Shown here: positions 1 to 6,606 of the stretch, piece by piece
How the letters are laid out: every line of letters begins with the position of its first letter
Numbering within the stretch: position 1 is the first letter of the stretch
Source of the DNA: Thiobacillus denitrificans
GTDB lineage: Bacteria > Pseudomonadota > Gammaproteobacteria > Burkholderiales > Thiobacillaceae
Assembly (NCBI GenBank): GCA_020723405.1
Contig: DYIY01000017.1
Location: 1 to 64,000 of the forward strand
DNA length: 64,000 bases
Reading direction: 5' to 3'
Translations under genes and position numbers: made by a program
Notes under the pieces: generated by a model
Seen by the model: only the letters and a program-made list of their open reading frames with translations
What the model was told of the DNA's origin: nothing
Databases searched by the model: none

Positions 1-33
1 ATTTTGATTTGGAGGATGAATATGAAAATGAAT

Positions 34-51
34 GCGATGCTGACCCCTTTG
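34..51. repeat. Single arm of the Rhs-locus hairpin element
   Basis: The stretch GATGCTGACCCCTTTG matches, with one change, the right arm of the element found complete at 1020-1082, 1364-1426 and 1717-1774. The left arm is absent, so this is a remnant or the edge of a rearrangement. It lies directly before the orphan Rhs tip and supplies the in-frame stop codon TGA (50-52) that closes the tip's frame upstream. Confidence 0.5.
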
Positions 52-55
52 ATTA

Positions 56-517
56 GTGGATCCGCTGGGGGTGGGGGCGGGGGCGAATCCGTTTGTTTAT
101 GGGAACTTGAATCCGCTGATATTCAGCGATCCGACTGGTCAATGGGCGTTCTTGGCAACTCCTCAATTCTGGATGGAGGTGGCAGCACTTGCATCGGGTG
201 GTGCTACTTGGTGGCATCAACAGAATGGTGGTGGTACGAATAATGCCAATTCATCGGTCTGGGATGACATTGGAACTCCGAGCGGATCTGTCTGGGATGA
301 TGTTTCGCCTTCTTTGCCAGGGTCAGGGTCTTCGACCGGTGGTTCGCCAAACAATGATGATTGCCAAGAATGTGATGACCAACTTGACCGTGACTATGAT
401 TACTGCCGGGCACTTGGTGGAATGTATCAGGATTTTCGGACAAGAAAAGCTTGCGAGGAAGTCGCAGTCGCTTCATACGTCCAGTGCCGCAAAGATTGCA
501 AGGAGAAATGCAAGTGA
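56..517 (+). pseudogene. Orphan Rhs C-terminal tip, cysteine-rich
   Basis: The frame opens with DPLGVGAGANPFVYGNLNPL and SDPTG, the conserved end of the Rhs/YD-repeat core that precedes the variable tip. A Gly/Ser/Asn-rich linker follows (about residues 45-100), then a tail with seven cysteines (CQEC...C...C...C...C...C). The rest of the Rhs core is missing: an in-frame TGA at 50-52 and a repeat arm lie just upstream, so this is a displaced tip and not a full effector. A GTG start at 56 is possible but has no clear ribosome site. Rhs tips are often toxins, but this tail matches no toxin fold I recognise. The next gene overlaps its stop codon, as an immunity gene would. Confidence 0.7.
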
Positions 518-1008
518 GTACACCTTCCATCGAATTTCTTGTTGATGAGTCATCTGACTTGCTACTCGCTCGCGAAAGAAAATCGTGTGACGACGGTAGC
601 ACAAGCTCAGAAGAGGTTCTTCGCCTCCCTCTTCAAGAGGTTCGGTCCAGAGCCCCAGCAGATTTTCAAAGAGCAATTGGTCGGCTTGTGCTGTCATTTC
701 TGAATGCCAAGAGTTCGAAGGGATTGAACCTTCCGAGGGACTTGGAGGATGAAAAGCAGCTGGACGAAGATCACTTTGCCCAGTTACGAGTGGCGGTAAA
801 TACAAACGACCCGGAAGCCGTTTATGACCTTGCCGTGGGGCTAATTTCGCGAGGAATGAGAAATAAAGACTGGTCCGACATCGAACGTGGCGAAGCCCTC
901 TTGAATCAGGCAATCGCCGCAGGGCTTCCTGCTGCAATCGAGTATCAGTCGGAAACCTGGGCATTAATTCGACCCAGGCTTGAGGCGAAGCTTAAGGGAA
1001 ATAAATAA
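514..1008 (+). CDS. Putative immunity or partner protein of the Rhs tip
   Basis: A 164-residue acidic, soluble protein with no signal peptide. The second half (NDPEAVYDLAVGLISRG... RGEALLNQAIAAGLPAAIEYQ) reads like a Sel1/TPR helical repeat. I chose GTG 514 because AGGAG (501-505) is 8 bases upstream and the start overlaps the stop of the Rhs tip as GTGA, implying coupled translation; ATG 508 is in frame but only two bases from that site. Position straight after an Rhs tip is typical of immunity genes; this function is inferred from position only. Base composition is lower in GC than the core genes of the window, in line with transfer. Confidence 0.6.
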   Translation: MSTPSIEFLVDESSDLLLARERKSCDDGSTSSEEVLRLPLQEVRSRAPADFQRAIGRLVLSFLNAKSSKGLNLPRDLEDEKQLDEDHFAQLRVAVNTNDPEAVYDLAVGLISRGMRNKDWSDIERGEALLNQAIAAGLPAAIEYQSETWALIRPRLEAKLKGNK

Positions 1009-1019
1009 GCACCGTCGAG

Positions 1020-1082
1020 CCAAAGGGGTCAGCTTCGAATTGTTTTCTAGCCAAGAATCGAACGCGAAGCTGACCCCTTTGG
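1020..1082. repeat. REP-like hairpin element, copy A
   Basis: Perfect 18-base arms (CCAAAGGGGTCAGCTTCG and its complement, 1020-1037 and 1065-1082) flank a 27-base centre containing TTCTAGCCAAGAA. The centre itself can pair (TTCT/AGAA, TCGA), so the whole unit folds as one long stem. Two more copies with nearly the same centre follow within 700 bases. Confidence 0.85.
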
Positions 1083-1129
1083 TGCCACCTTTGGTGCCAA
1101 TCTGACCAGATATCAAATATTCAGGCGCC

Positions 1130-1321
1130 ATGAATACAAAGCGCAGTGTGCTTTTTCAGCAGATTGCAGATGGTGCGGCAATGGTTGGGGCCGCAATGGC
1201 TGGTATAAGCGTATATGGCCTGTTGTTGTACGACTTGGATCTGAAATGGGCGGTATTATTTTTTTTGTTGGGGGCCGCATTGCTTTTCGTCGCTCTTCGT
1301 GCGGGAGGGCGACTTGATTAG
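1130..1321 (+). CDS. Small two-helix membrane protein
   Basis: A 63-residue protein with two hydrophobic stretches (about residues 14-33 and 39-57) and a short charged N-terminus, MNTKRS. It lies between copies A and B of the hairpin element inside the broken Rhs locus. No strong ribosome site precedes ATG 1130. It could be a membrane immunity protein left behind by a lost toxin tip, or an unrelated passenger; nothing in the sequence decides. Confidence 0.45.
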   Translation: MNTKRSVLFQQIADGAAMVGAAMAGISVYGLLLYDLDLKWAVLFFLLGAALLFVALRAGGRLD

Positions 1322-1363
1322 CTGTCAGGTCCAGGGAGCCAAAGAAAAAAGCCAAAGGAGTAG

Positions 1364-1426
1364 CCAAAGGGGTCAGCTTCGAATTGATTTCTAGCCAAGA
1401 ATCGAACGCGAAGCTGACCCCTTTGG
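1364..1426. repeat. REP-like hairpin element, copy B
   Basis: Same 18-base perfect arms as copy A (1364-1381 and 1409-1426). The centre differs from copy A by one base (AATTGATTT versus AATTGTTTT). It is preceded by short GCCAAAG repeats (1337-1366) and followed at once by Rhs core coding sequence. Confidence 0.85.
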
Positions 1427-1429
1427 TGC

Positions 1430-1716
1430 CTTTGGTGATCGAACTCGGCAAACTGCTGGGGGAATACGACAAGAACGGCGCCCTGCTGCAAGAAACCGTG
1501 TGGCTGGAGGACCAGCCGGCGGCGGTGCTGACGCCCTCAGGCACCTACTACGTCCATGCCGACCACCTGAACGCCCCCCGGGTGCTGCTGGACAGCGCCA
1601 ACCGCATCGTCTGGAAATGGGACGGGGATGCCTTCGGGGTGGGGACGGCCAACACGGACCCGGACAAGGATGGGAAGAGTGTGAGCTACAACCTCAGGCT
1701 GCCGGGGCAGCAGCTT
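1430..1716 (+). pseudogene. Rhs core fragment
   Basis: Translates as LLGEYDKNGALLQETVWL..., then TYYVHADHLNAPRVLLDSAN and NLRLPGQ, the classic segment of an Rhs/YD-repeat shell just before the C-terminal core motif. It has no start of its own: reading continues in from hairpin copy B and is cut after LRLPGQ by copy C, which adds a stop at 1735-1737. In an intact Rhs gene the next residues would lead to the DP(I/L)G motif seen here instead at position 56. Confidence 0.8.
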
Positions 1717-1774
1717 AAAGGGGTCAGCTTCGAATAGTTTTCTAGCCAAGAATCGAACGCGAAGCTGACTTTGG
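1717..1774. repeat. REP-like hairpin element, copy C
   Basis: Left arm AAAGGGGTCAGCTTCG (1717-1732) and right arm CGAAGCTGACTTTGG (1760-1774), which has lost the CCCC run of the other copies. The centre is otherwise conserved. It sits exactly at the junction of two non-contiguous Rhs fragments. Confidence 0.8.
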
Positions 1775-1776
1775 TG

Positions 1777-1866
1777 GGTACCCGCCTTACCGACTACACC
1801 TACGACGACGTGGGCCAACTCAAGCGCATCGACCTCCCCGACGGCAGCTGGATCGAATACGGAGCT
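1777..1866 (+). pseudogene. Short Rhs/YD-repeat fragment
   Basis: Thirty codons read TRLTDYTYDDVGQLKRIDLP..., a typical YD repeat from the middle of an Rhs shell. It begins at the end of hairpin copy C and ends at the start of a different hairpin (1867), so it is a debris piece. In protein order it belongs well before the fragment at 1430-1716, which means the pieces are shuffled and not merely interrupted. Confidence 0.75.
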
Positions 1867-1916
1867 AAAGGGTAGAGTAGAGAACAGGCTCTCGCCTGTC
1901 CTCTACTCTACCCTTT
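1867..1916. repeat. Second hairpin element, unlike copies A-C
   Basis: AAAGGGTAGAGTAGAG (1867-1882) pairs perfectly with 1901-1916, and an inner ACAGGC/GCCTGT stem closes on a TCTC loop. Only one unpaired base per side separates the two stems. No T run follows, so it does not look like a terminator. The outer AAAGGG/CCCTTT edge resembles that of copies A-C. Confidence 0.8.
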
Positions 1917-2160
1917 GGCTAGAAGTTGTTGGTACGAGGTTCGTTTTTACATCTGCACACCTTACGACATCCAAGGTGTTGCACTTCAGATTTGAGGCCG
2001 CCGGGGGTTTCTCGCCAGCCTGCTAAGGGCTGTGCATTGGCTTCTCGCAAACGAGGGTTTGCGAGAAGCCTTGCCGGGAAGATGGTGCGGTGTTACGTCG
2101 ATGTGGCTGGGGGTGTTCTCGAAAACCGTTCTCGGTTCAAGCGGTGTGGAACGGCGAGTT
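1917..2160. other. Non-coding stretch with two further hairpins
   Basis: No convincing gene. ATCTG/CAGAT and CACCTT/AAGGTG arms at 1951-1991 form a bulged stem. At 2039-2070 a perfect 14-bp stem (GGCTTCTCGCAAAC) closes on the loop GAGG. With the hairpin at 1867-1916 this makes three strong foldbacks in about 200 bases. They could be ends of a lost single-strand transposon or a structured RNA; no family is recognised. Confidence 0.5.
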
Positions 2161-2658
2161 TCAAGAACGCTGGACGGTCGCTAGCGGCAAGAACAGGGTA
2201 AGCGGCGAGTCTGGCAAGACAATGAAGCCGTGATGCCGGTAGAAAGCTGCTGCCGCCTCGTCCTTGGCGTCCACCATCAGGGCGAAGGCGGCAATCTCCG
2301 AGCGGACGGCACGGTCGAGCGCATCGGCCAGCAGAGCGCCACCAAGTCCTTGGCCTTTGAATGCCCGATCGACAGCCAAGCGCCCCATGCGAACGGCGGG
2401 TACGGTCGGATAGCGCGGCAGGTTCTTGCCAGTACTGGCCGGAAGGTCGGCCAGCAGCAGGCTTGCCGATGCCAAGGTGTAGTAGCCCGCGATGCGCTGC
2501 ACGTCTGCCAAAGCCACGAAACAGGCAGCCACGCGGCGGCGAATGTCTTGGGTGACTTGTTCTTTCAGGTAGCGATTCAGCGGCTCCGAATCGCTGCGGA
2601 AGGCTGTACGGTCATGCGTTGCATCAAGCGGCGCGAGCAGGAACGGTGCACTGCTCAT
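2161..2658 (-). CDS. GNAT acetyltransferase toxin of a type II TA pair
   Basis: A 165-residue Gcn5-type acetyltransferase. Acetyl-CoA binding is shown by VPAVRMGRLAVDRAFKGQGL with the R/Q-x-x-G-x-G/A signature, followed by AAAFYRHHGF. Short length, early SEPLNRYLKEQ and position after a DUF1778 gene match the TacT/AtaT family, which blocks translation by acetylating charged tRNA. Its ATG overlaps the antitoxin stop by four bases (ATGA), so expression is coupled. The tRNA target is inferred from the family. Confidence 0.88.
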   Translation of the reverse strand: MSSAPFLLAPLDATHDRTAFRSDSEPLNRYLKEQVTQDIRRRVAACFVALADVQRIAGYYTLASASLLLADLPASTGKNLPRYPTVPAVRMGRLAVDRAFKGQGLGGALLADALDRAVRSEIAAFALMVDAKDEAAAAFYRHHGFIVLPDSPLTLFLPLATVQRS

Positions 2659-2936
2659 TCGGTGCGCAGGAGCTTTTTACGACGAGCGAAGGCACGTTCC
2701 AATGCAGGGGCCGGTTTCGGTGGCGACAACAGGGCTTGCGCAAAGCATTCCTGATCAGCTAGCGACAGGCGGGTAATCTCGGCTTGCTCAATGGCGCGTT
2801 GCGCTGCGTCCTGCACGGCAGAGACCACGAAATCTGTCATGGTGCGGCCTTGAAGCTCGGCGGCACGCTTGAGCATCGCATGCAGATCGGTGCTGATTCG
2901 GGCTTCGAGACGGGCGGTAGGGATGGCGACGGGCAT
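2655..2936 (-). CDS. DUF1778 (TacA-type) antitoxin
   Basis: A 93-residue protein: a ribbon-helix-helix-like N-terminus (ARLEARISTDLHAMLKRAAE, GRTMTDFVVSAVQDAA) typical of DUF1778 DNA-binding antitoxins and an Arg/Lys-rich tail that would wrap the toxin. ATG 2936 is chosen because a strong AGGAGG lies just upstream on the minus strand; longer starts would run through the operator. It should neutralise the downstream acetyltransferase and repress the operon through the palindrome at 2962-2978. Confidence 0.88.
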   Translation of the reverse strand: MPVAIPTARLEARISTDLHAMLKRAAELQGRTMTDFVVSAVQDAAQRAIEQAEITRLSLADQECFAQALLSPPKPAPALERAFARRKKLLRTE

Positions 2937-2961
2937 GGTTTTGTCCTCCTGATGCCGACAA

Positions 2962-2978
2962 TACGGCAAATTGCCGTA
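2962..2978. promoter_or_regulatory. Operator palindrome of the TA operon
   Basis: TACGGCAAATTGCCGTA is a perfect inverted repeat of 8-base arms around one A. It lies 26 bases upstream of the antitoxin start, where the promoter is expected, and is the natural site for autorepression by the ribbon-helix-helix antitoxin. Confidence 0.7.
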
Positions 2979-3140
2979 CATAACAAGGCGGACTTTTCGG
3001 CGGTTCCGGCTTAGCCCCACCATCCATGGCAAAGCGCATCACCGCCACCTACCCCGGCCGTCTCCCCTTGAGGGGGGAAGGCCCTGGTGTCAGTTCTTTC
3101 ACTGCGGCCGTTGGCGCCGGCAGCGTCTGCCCCTGACCAT

Positions 3141-3479
3141 TCAACCCGTACTCCAGGCCCGGGGCCGCATCATGCCGGCTACCTTGCAGGCCTGTTTCAC
3201 GTAGCCGTAGGGGAACAACTCGAAGATCCGCGCCTTGGCGGCCTTGCGGTCCAGGCCGAGGTCTTCCACCAGGAAGTCCACCACATGGCGCACATCGGGC
3301 GCCACCCGGTGTTCCAGCCAGTAGGCGCGCATGAAGTCGATGATGGGCCAGAGGGCTTCGTCCAGTTCCAGACGTTCTTCTGCAGCCAGTTCGGCGGCAA
3401 TGTCCCGATCCCAGGTTTCCGGGTCGAGGAGGTAGCCCTCGGCGTCGCGGTGGGCCATGTGGGGGAGGGTCATGTCCAT
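3141..3479 (-). CDS. DsrC/TusE-family sulfur-relay-like protein
   Basis: A 112-residue protein with DPETWDRDIAAELAAEE early and FELFPYGYVKQACKVAG late, diagnostic of the DsrC/TusE family. Family members carry sulfur on a C-terminal swinging arm with one cysteine about 14 residues from the end (here Cys98) and a penultimate cysteine 11 residues later. Here the tail ends RPRAWSTG and the second position is Trp109, so the penultimate cysteine is missing. It therefore cannot form the usual trisulfide or disulfide and may be a carrier with one thiol or a regulatory paralogue. No dsr or tus partners lie nearby. AGAAAGG precedes ATG 3479. Confidence 0.85.
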   Translation of the reverse strand: MDMTLPHMAHRDAEGYLLDPETWDRDIAAELAAEERLELDEALWPIIDFMRAYWLEHRVAPDVRHVVDFLVEDLGLDRKAAKARIFELFPYGYVKQACKVAGMMRPRAWSTG

Positions 3480-3540
3480 GGGGCAAGCCTTTCTACAAGA
3501 GACAACGGATGGGGAAAGTATCGGCTTTTGCTTATATTTA

Positions 3541-3593
3541 TCAAACGATATTAATCGCTACTAAATATCGATAAATACGATATAAAGTCCGTC
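3541..3593. promoter_or_regulatory. AT-rich divergent regulatory region of the LysR gene
   Basis: This is the most AT-rich tract nearby. It contains the inverted repeat ATATCG-N7-CGATAT (3565-3583) and a related CGATATTAATCG (3546-3557). Interrupted dyads like this just upstream of a LysR gene are typical autoregulatory sites, so the regulator probably binds here and may also act on the divergent dsrC-like gene. Confidence 0.5.
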
Positions 3594-4442
3594 ATGGACA
3601 TCGACCAGGCCCGCACCTTTCTGGCCATCGCCGCCTCCGGAAGCTTCCTGGAGGCGGCCAGCCGGCTGCACGTCACCCAATCCACGGTGAGTGCCCGCAT
3701 CCAGCGCCTGGAAGAGGAACTGGGGGCCCGGCTGTTCACCCGCAACCGGGCCGGGGCCGTGCTCACCGTGGCCGGCCAGCGGTTCACCGATTACGCCAAG
3801 CGTCTGCTGCTCACCGCCGAGCAGGCCCGCCACCACGTGGGCCTGCCCGGCAGCTACCGGGCCACCCTGCGGGTGGGCGGGCGCATCGCCCTATGGGAAA
3901 ACCTCCTGGCCGGCTGGGTGGGGCAACTCCGGGCCCGGGATCCGGACGTGGCCATCCGCGCCGGCATCGGCTTCGAGGAAGACCTGATGCGCGGGCTCAT
4001 CGAGGGCACCCTGGACATGGGCCTCATGTACACCCCCAGCCACAGCCCCGGGCTCATCGTCGAGCAAATGTTCGAGGAAACCCTGGTGCTGGTCAGCACC
4101 CGGCCCGACGACCGGGGTCCGGGCCGGGACTACATCTACGTGGAATGGGGGCGGGCCTTCGAGATCCAGCACACCCGCAGCTACCCGGATCTGGAGCCGC
4201 CGCCCCTGGTGGTCAACATCGGCTGGCTGGCCGTCCAGCTCATCCTGGCCAACGGCGGCAGTTGCTACATCCCGCAGCGCATGGCCCGGGAGCTGCTGGC
4301 CACGGGCCGCCTCCACGAGGTGGCCGGGGCGCCGCGCTACGGCCTGCCGGCCTTCGTGGTCTACCCCAAGGAAAGCGACAACCCGGCCGTGGCCCCGGCC
4401 TTGGCGGGGTTGCGCCAGTTGTGTCGTTTGATCCGGTCATGA
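3594..4442 (+). CDS. LysR-family transcriptional regulator
   Basis: A 282-residue LTTR. The N-terminal helix-turn-helix reads ARTFLAIAASGSFLEAASRL then TQSTVSARIQRLEEELGARL (about residues 6-50), followed by a linker helix and a periplasmic-binding-like effector domain. It is divergent from the dsrC-like gene, with a short AT-rich gap holding dyad symmetry. The closest type I recognise is the HdfR-like group. The inducer is unknown. Confidence 0.9.
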   Translation: MDIDQARTFLAIAASGSFLEAASRLHVTQSTVSARIQRLEEELGARLFTRNRAGAVLTVAGQRFTDYAKRLLLTAEQARHHVGLPGSYRATLRVGGRIALWENLLAGWVGQLRARDPDVAIRAGIGFEEDLMRGLIEGTLDMGLMYTPSHSPGLIVEQMFEETLVLVSTRPDDRGPGRDYIYVEWGRAFEIQHTRSYPDLEPPPLVVNIGWLAVQLILANGGSCYIPQRMARELLATGRLHEVAGAPRYGLPAFVVYPKESDNPAVAPALAGLRQLCRLIRS

Positions 4443-4516
4443 AAGCCCCTGAGGGGTCCGGGCGCGCCGGAGCAGCGTTGCTTGGCTGGTGTGTCTGAGG
4501 TGCCCCAGGAGAAGGA

Positions 4517-5191
4517 TCAGGAGCGGGGGAGCCTTCTGCGTCGTGTCTTCCAGGCCAGCAGCGCCAGACCGCCCATCATCAGGACATAGGTTTCGGGCTC
4601 GGGGATGGGCGTCGTGGGGACGCCGATGTCCCCGTCATGAACCGCCCAGGCATAGTTGGCGCCACTCTTGCTGATCAAGCGCTGGTAACCGGTCTGCATC
4701 GCGAAGGCCCAGGCGTTCGGTGTGCCCGCATTCTCGTCGGCGGTGAAATATGTACCCACACCGCCGCTGGCGGTTTCGATGTTGGTAAACAGCTCGAAAT
4801 CAGCGTTGTGGGTGGTCAGCAGGTTGCCCGCCGCTTCGCCCCCCAGGCCCAGGTAATAGAGTGAGCCCAGTTCGTTGAGGGTGCAGTCGAGGGCGAAATG
4901 GCCGCAGTCCGGGTCTGCTGCGGGCAGCCGCCACTGGGTGTAGCCAAAATAATCCAGTTGATCCGCCCAGGCTAGGGCGTCGCTCCAAGCCATGCGCCCA
5001 TCCGCGTCGTATCCGCTGGTCATGGCGTAGTTGGCGTCTGCCAACCAGGTGACGTTCAACACCGCGTCGTACACGGCTTCCACGGTGGAGAGGTTGCCAT
5101 CCAGGTCGCGCCCGGAGAGATCGGCCTGGACGGGAATGGAAAGGGTTGTCAGCGCAGCCAGAACAAGGGTGTGGATGATCTTACGATTCAT
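4517..5191 (-). CDS. PEP-CTERM sorted secreted protein
   Basis: A 224-residue protein with a signal peptide (MNRKIIHTLVLAALTTLSIPVQA) and a C-terminal PEP-CTERM tripartite signal: IPEPETYVLMMGGLALLAW followed by KTRRRR. The middle (DALAWADQLDYFGYTQWRLP..., LGSLYYLGLGG) resembles DUF1566-like domains of exported proteins. Family members are processed by exosortase and linked to exopolysaccharide or the cell surface; no exosortase gene is in the window. ATG 5191 was chosen because a GGAGG site precedes it and the signal peptide begins there. Confidence 0.88.
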   Translation of the reverse strand: MNRKIIHTLVLAALTTLSIPVQADLSGRDLDGNLSTVEAVYDAVLNVTWLADANYAMTSGYDADGRMAWSDALAWADQLDYFGYTQWRLPAADPDCGHFALDCTLNELGSLYYLGLGGEAAGNLLTTHNADFELFTNIETASGGVGTYFTADENAGTPNAWAFAMQTGYQRLISKSGANYAWAVHDGDIGVPTTPIPEPETYVLMMGGLALLAWKTRRRRLPRS

Positions 5192-5439
5192 GGATGCCTC
5201 CTCCGGCAAAATGCAGTTCGTGGAATTCACCGTTTGTGTCACCGGTGTGAGACGGAAGAACCAGAAGTCCGTCCGGCAAATCAAGCAGCCTCTGTGCCAT
5301 GCGTACAACCCTATGAATTCAAAGTGACCTGTCTATTGGCTGGTTTGTGGGTGTAAGAGTTTTCGACACAATCCATGCCCTGGCCAGGGGGCACTCCCGG
5401 ATGGCCATCTGTGGCCTCGATTTTTCAAGGAACCATGCC
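5192..5439. other. Divergent intergenic region, no gene seen
   Basis: About 250 bases between the PEP-CTERM gene (minus) and the oxidoreductase gene (plus). A frame open from 5347 runs into the oxidoreductase, but it lacks a ribosome site and adds unrelated residues, so it was not accepted. Promoters for both genes must lie here; none is clear enough to place. Confidence 0.4.
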
Positions 5440-6552
5440 ATGAGTACCCTGTTCTCCCCCCTCCGCATCGGCCAACTGGAACTGGCCAACCGCATCGTCA
5501 TCGCCCCCATGTGCCAATACTCCGCAGAGGACGGCCGGGCCACCGACTGGCACCTGATGCACCTGGGCCAGATGGCCGTCTCGGGGGCCGGCCTGCTGAT
5601 CCTGGAGGCCACCGCCGTGAGCCCGGAGGGACGCATCAGTCCCGCCGACTTGGGCCTCTATTCCGACGCCACGGAACAGGCTCTGGGCCGGGTGCTGGGG
5701 GCCGTGCGTCGCTACGCGGACATGCCCCTGGCCATCCAGTTGGCCCATGCCGGGCGCAAGGCCTCCAGCCGGGCGCCCTGGGAGGGCGGCAGCCTGCTGC
5801 TGCCCGGTGATGGGGGATGGGAAACCGTGGCGCCATCCCCCATTCCCCACGGGGCGGGGGAGCCCGCGCCCGCGGAACTGGATCGGGCGGGGCTCGCGCG
5901 CATCCGCGACGCCTTCGCCGCCGCCGCCCGGCGGGCCGGCCGGTTGGGCCTGGACCTGGTTGAGGTCCACGCCGCCCACGGTTACCTGCTGCACCAGTTC
6001 CTTTCACCCCTGGCCAATCACCGGACCGACGCCTATGGGGGCAGCCTGGAAAACCGCATGCGCTTTCCCCTGGAAGTGTTCGAAGCGGTGCGGGCCGCCT
6101 TTTCCCCCGAGCAGCCCGTGGGGGTGCGCATTTCCGCCACCGACTGGGTGGACGGGGGCTGGGATGTGGACCAGAGCATCGCCTTCAGCCAGGCTCTGGA
6201 AGCCCGGGGCTGCGCCTACGTGCACGTTTCCAGCGGCGGCCTGGCTTCCGGCCAGAGCAAGCCCCTGGAGCCGGGTTATCAGATTCCCCTGGCCGAGGCG
6301 GTGCGCGCCCAGGTCAAGGTACCGGTCATCGGCGTGGGGCTTATCACCGAACCTGACCATGCCGAGTCCATCGTCGCCGAAGGCCGGGCCGACCTGGTGG
6401 CCCTGGCCCGGGCCATGCTCTTCGATCCCCGCTGGCCCTGGCATGCCGCCGCCCGGCTGGGGGCCCGGGTCCAGGCCCCGAAACAGTATTGGCGTTCCCG
6501 CCCCGCCAGCCTGAAGGGCCTGTTCGGCGACACGCCCACCGGCCAGCGTTGA
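5440..6552 (+). CDS. Old Yellow Enzyme family NADPH:flavin oxidoreductase (YqjM/XenA type)
   Basis: A 370-residue FMN TIM-barrel ene-reductase. Diagnostic motifs: IAPMCQYSAEDG with Cys25 (the flavin-tuning cysteine of YqjM-type enzymes), QLAHAGRKAS, then HAAHGYLLHQFLSPLANHRT and YGGSLENRMRF, with phosphate-binding VGVGLIT and a terminal arginine-rich helix. It would reduce activated C=C bonds or nitro compounds with NADPH. ATG 5440 has AAGGA upstream and starts exactly at the family's usual N-terminus STLFSPLRIG. It converges with the lipoprotein gene at 6607. Confidence 0.92.
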   Translation: MSTLFSPLRIGQLELANRIVIAPMCQYSAEDGRATDWHLMHLGQMAVSGAGLLILEATAVSPEGRISPADLGLYSDATEQALGRVLGAVRRYADMPLAIQLAHAGRKASSRAPWEGGSLLLPGDGGWETVAPSPIPHGAGEPAPAELDRAGLARIRDAFAAAARRAGRLGLDLVEVHAAHGYLLHQFLSPLANHRTDAYGGSLENRMRFPLEVFEAVRAAFSPEQPVGVRISATDWVDGGWDVDQSIAFSQALEARGCAYVHVSSGGLASGQSKPLEPGYQIPLAEAVRAQVKVPVIGVGLITEPDHAESIVAEGRADLVALARAMLFDPRWPWHAAARLGARVQAPKQYWRSRPASLKGLFGDTPTGQR

Positions 6553-6606
6553 TGCGCCTTGGACATGTTGGGGCTGATGCCGCCACGCGTCAGGCCGGTC
6601 TGATCT

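Noticed and set aside
1951-1991. Integron attC site
   Set aside because: The bulged stem recalls attC, but the R' (RYYYAAC) and R'' (GTTRRRY) core sites are absent.
1926-2201. A 91-codon frame over the hairpin cluster
   Set aside because: Composition is not protein-like, it runs through two perfect stem-loops and has no ribosome site.
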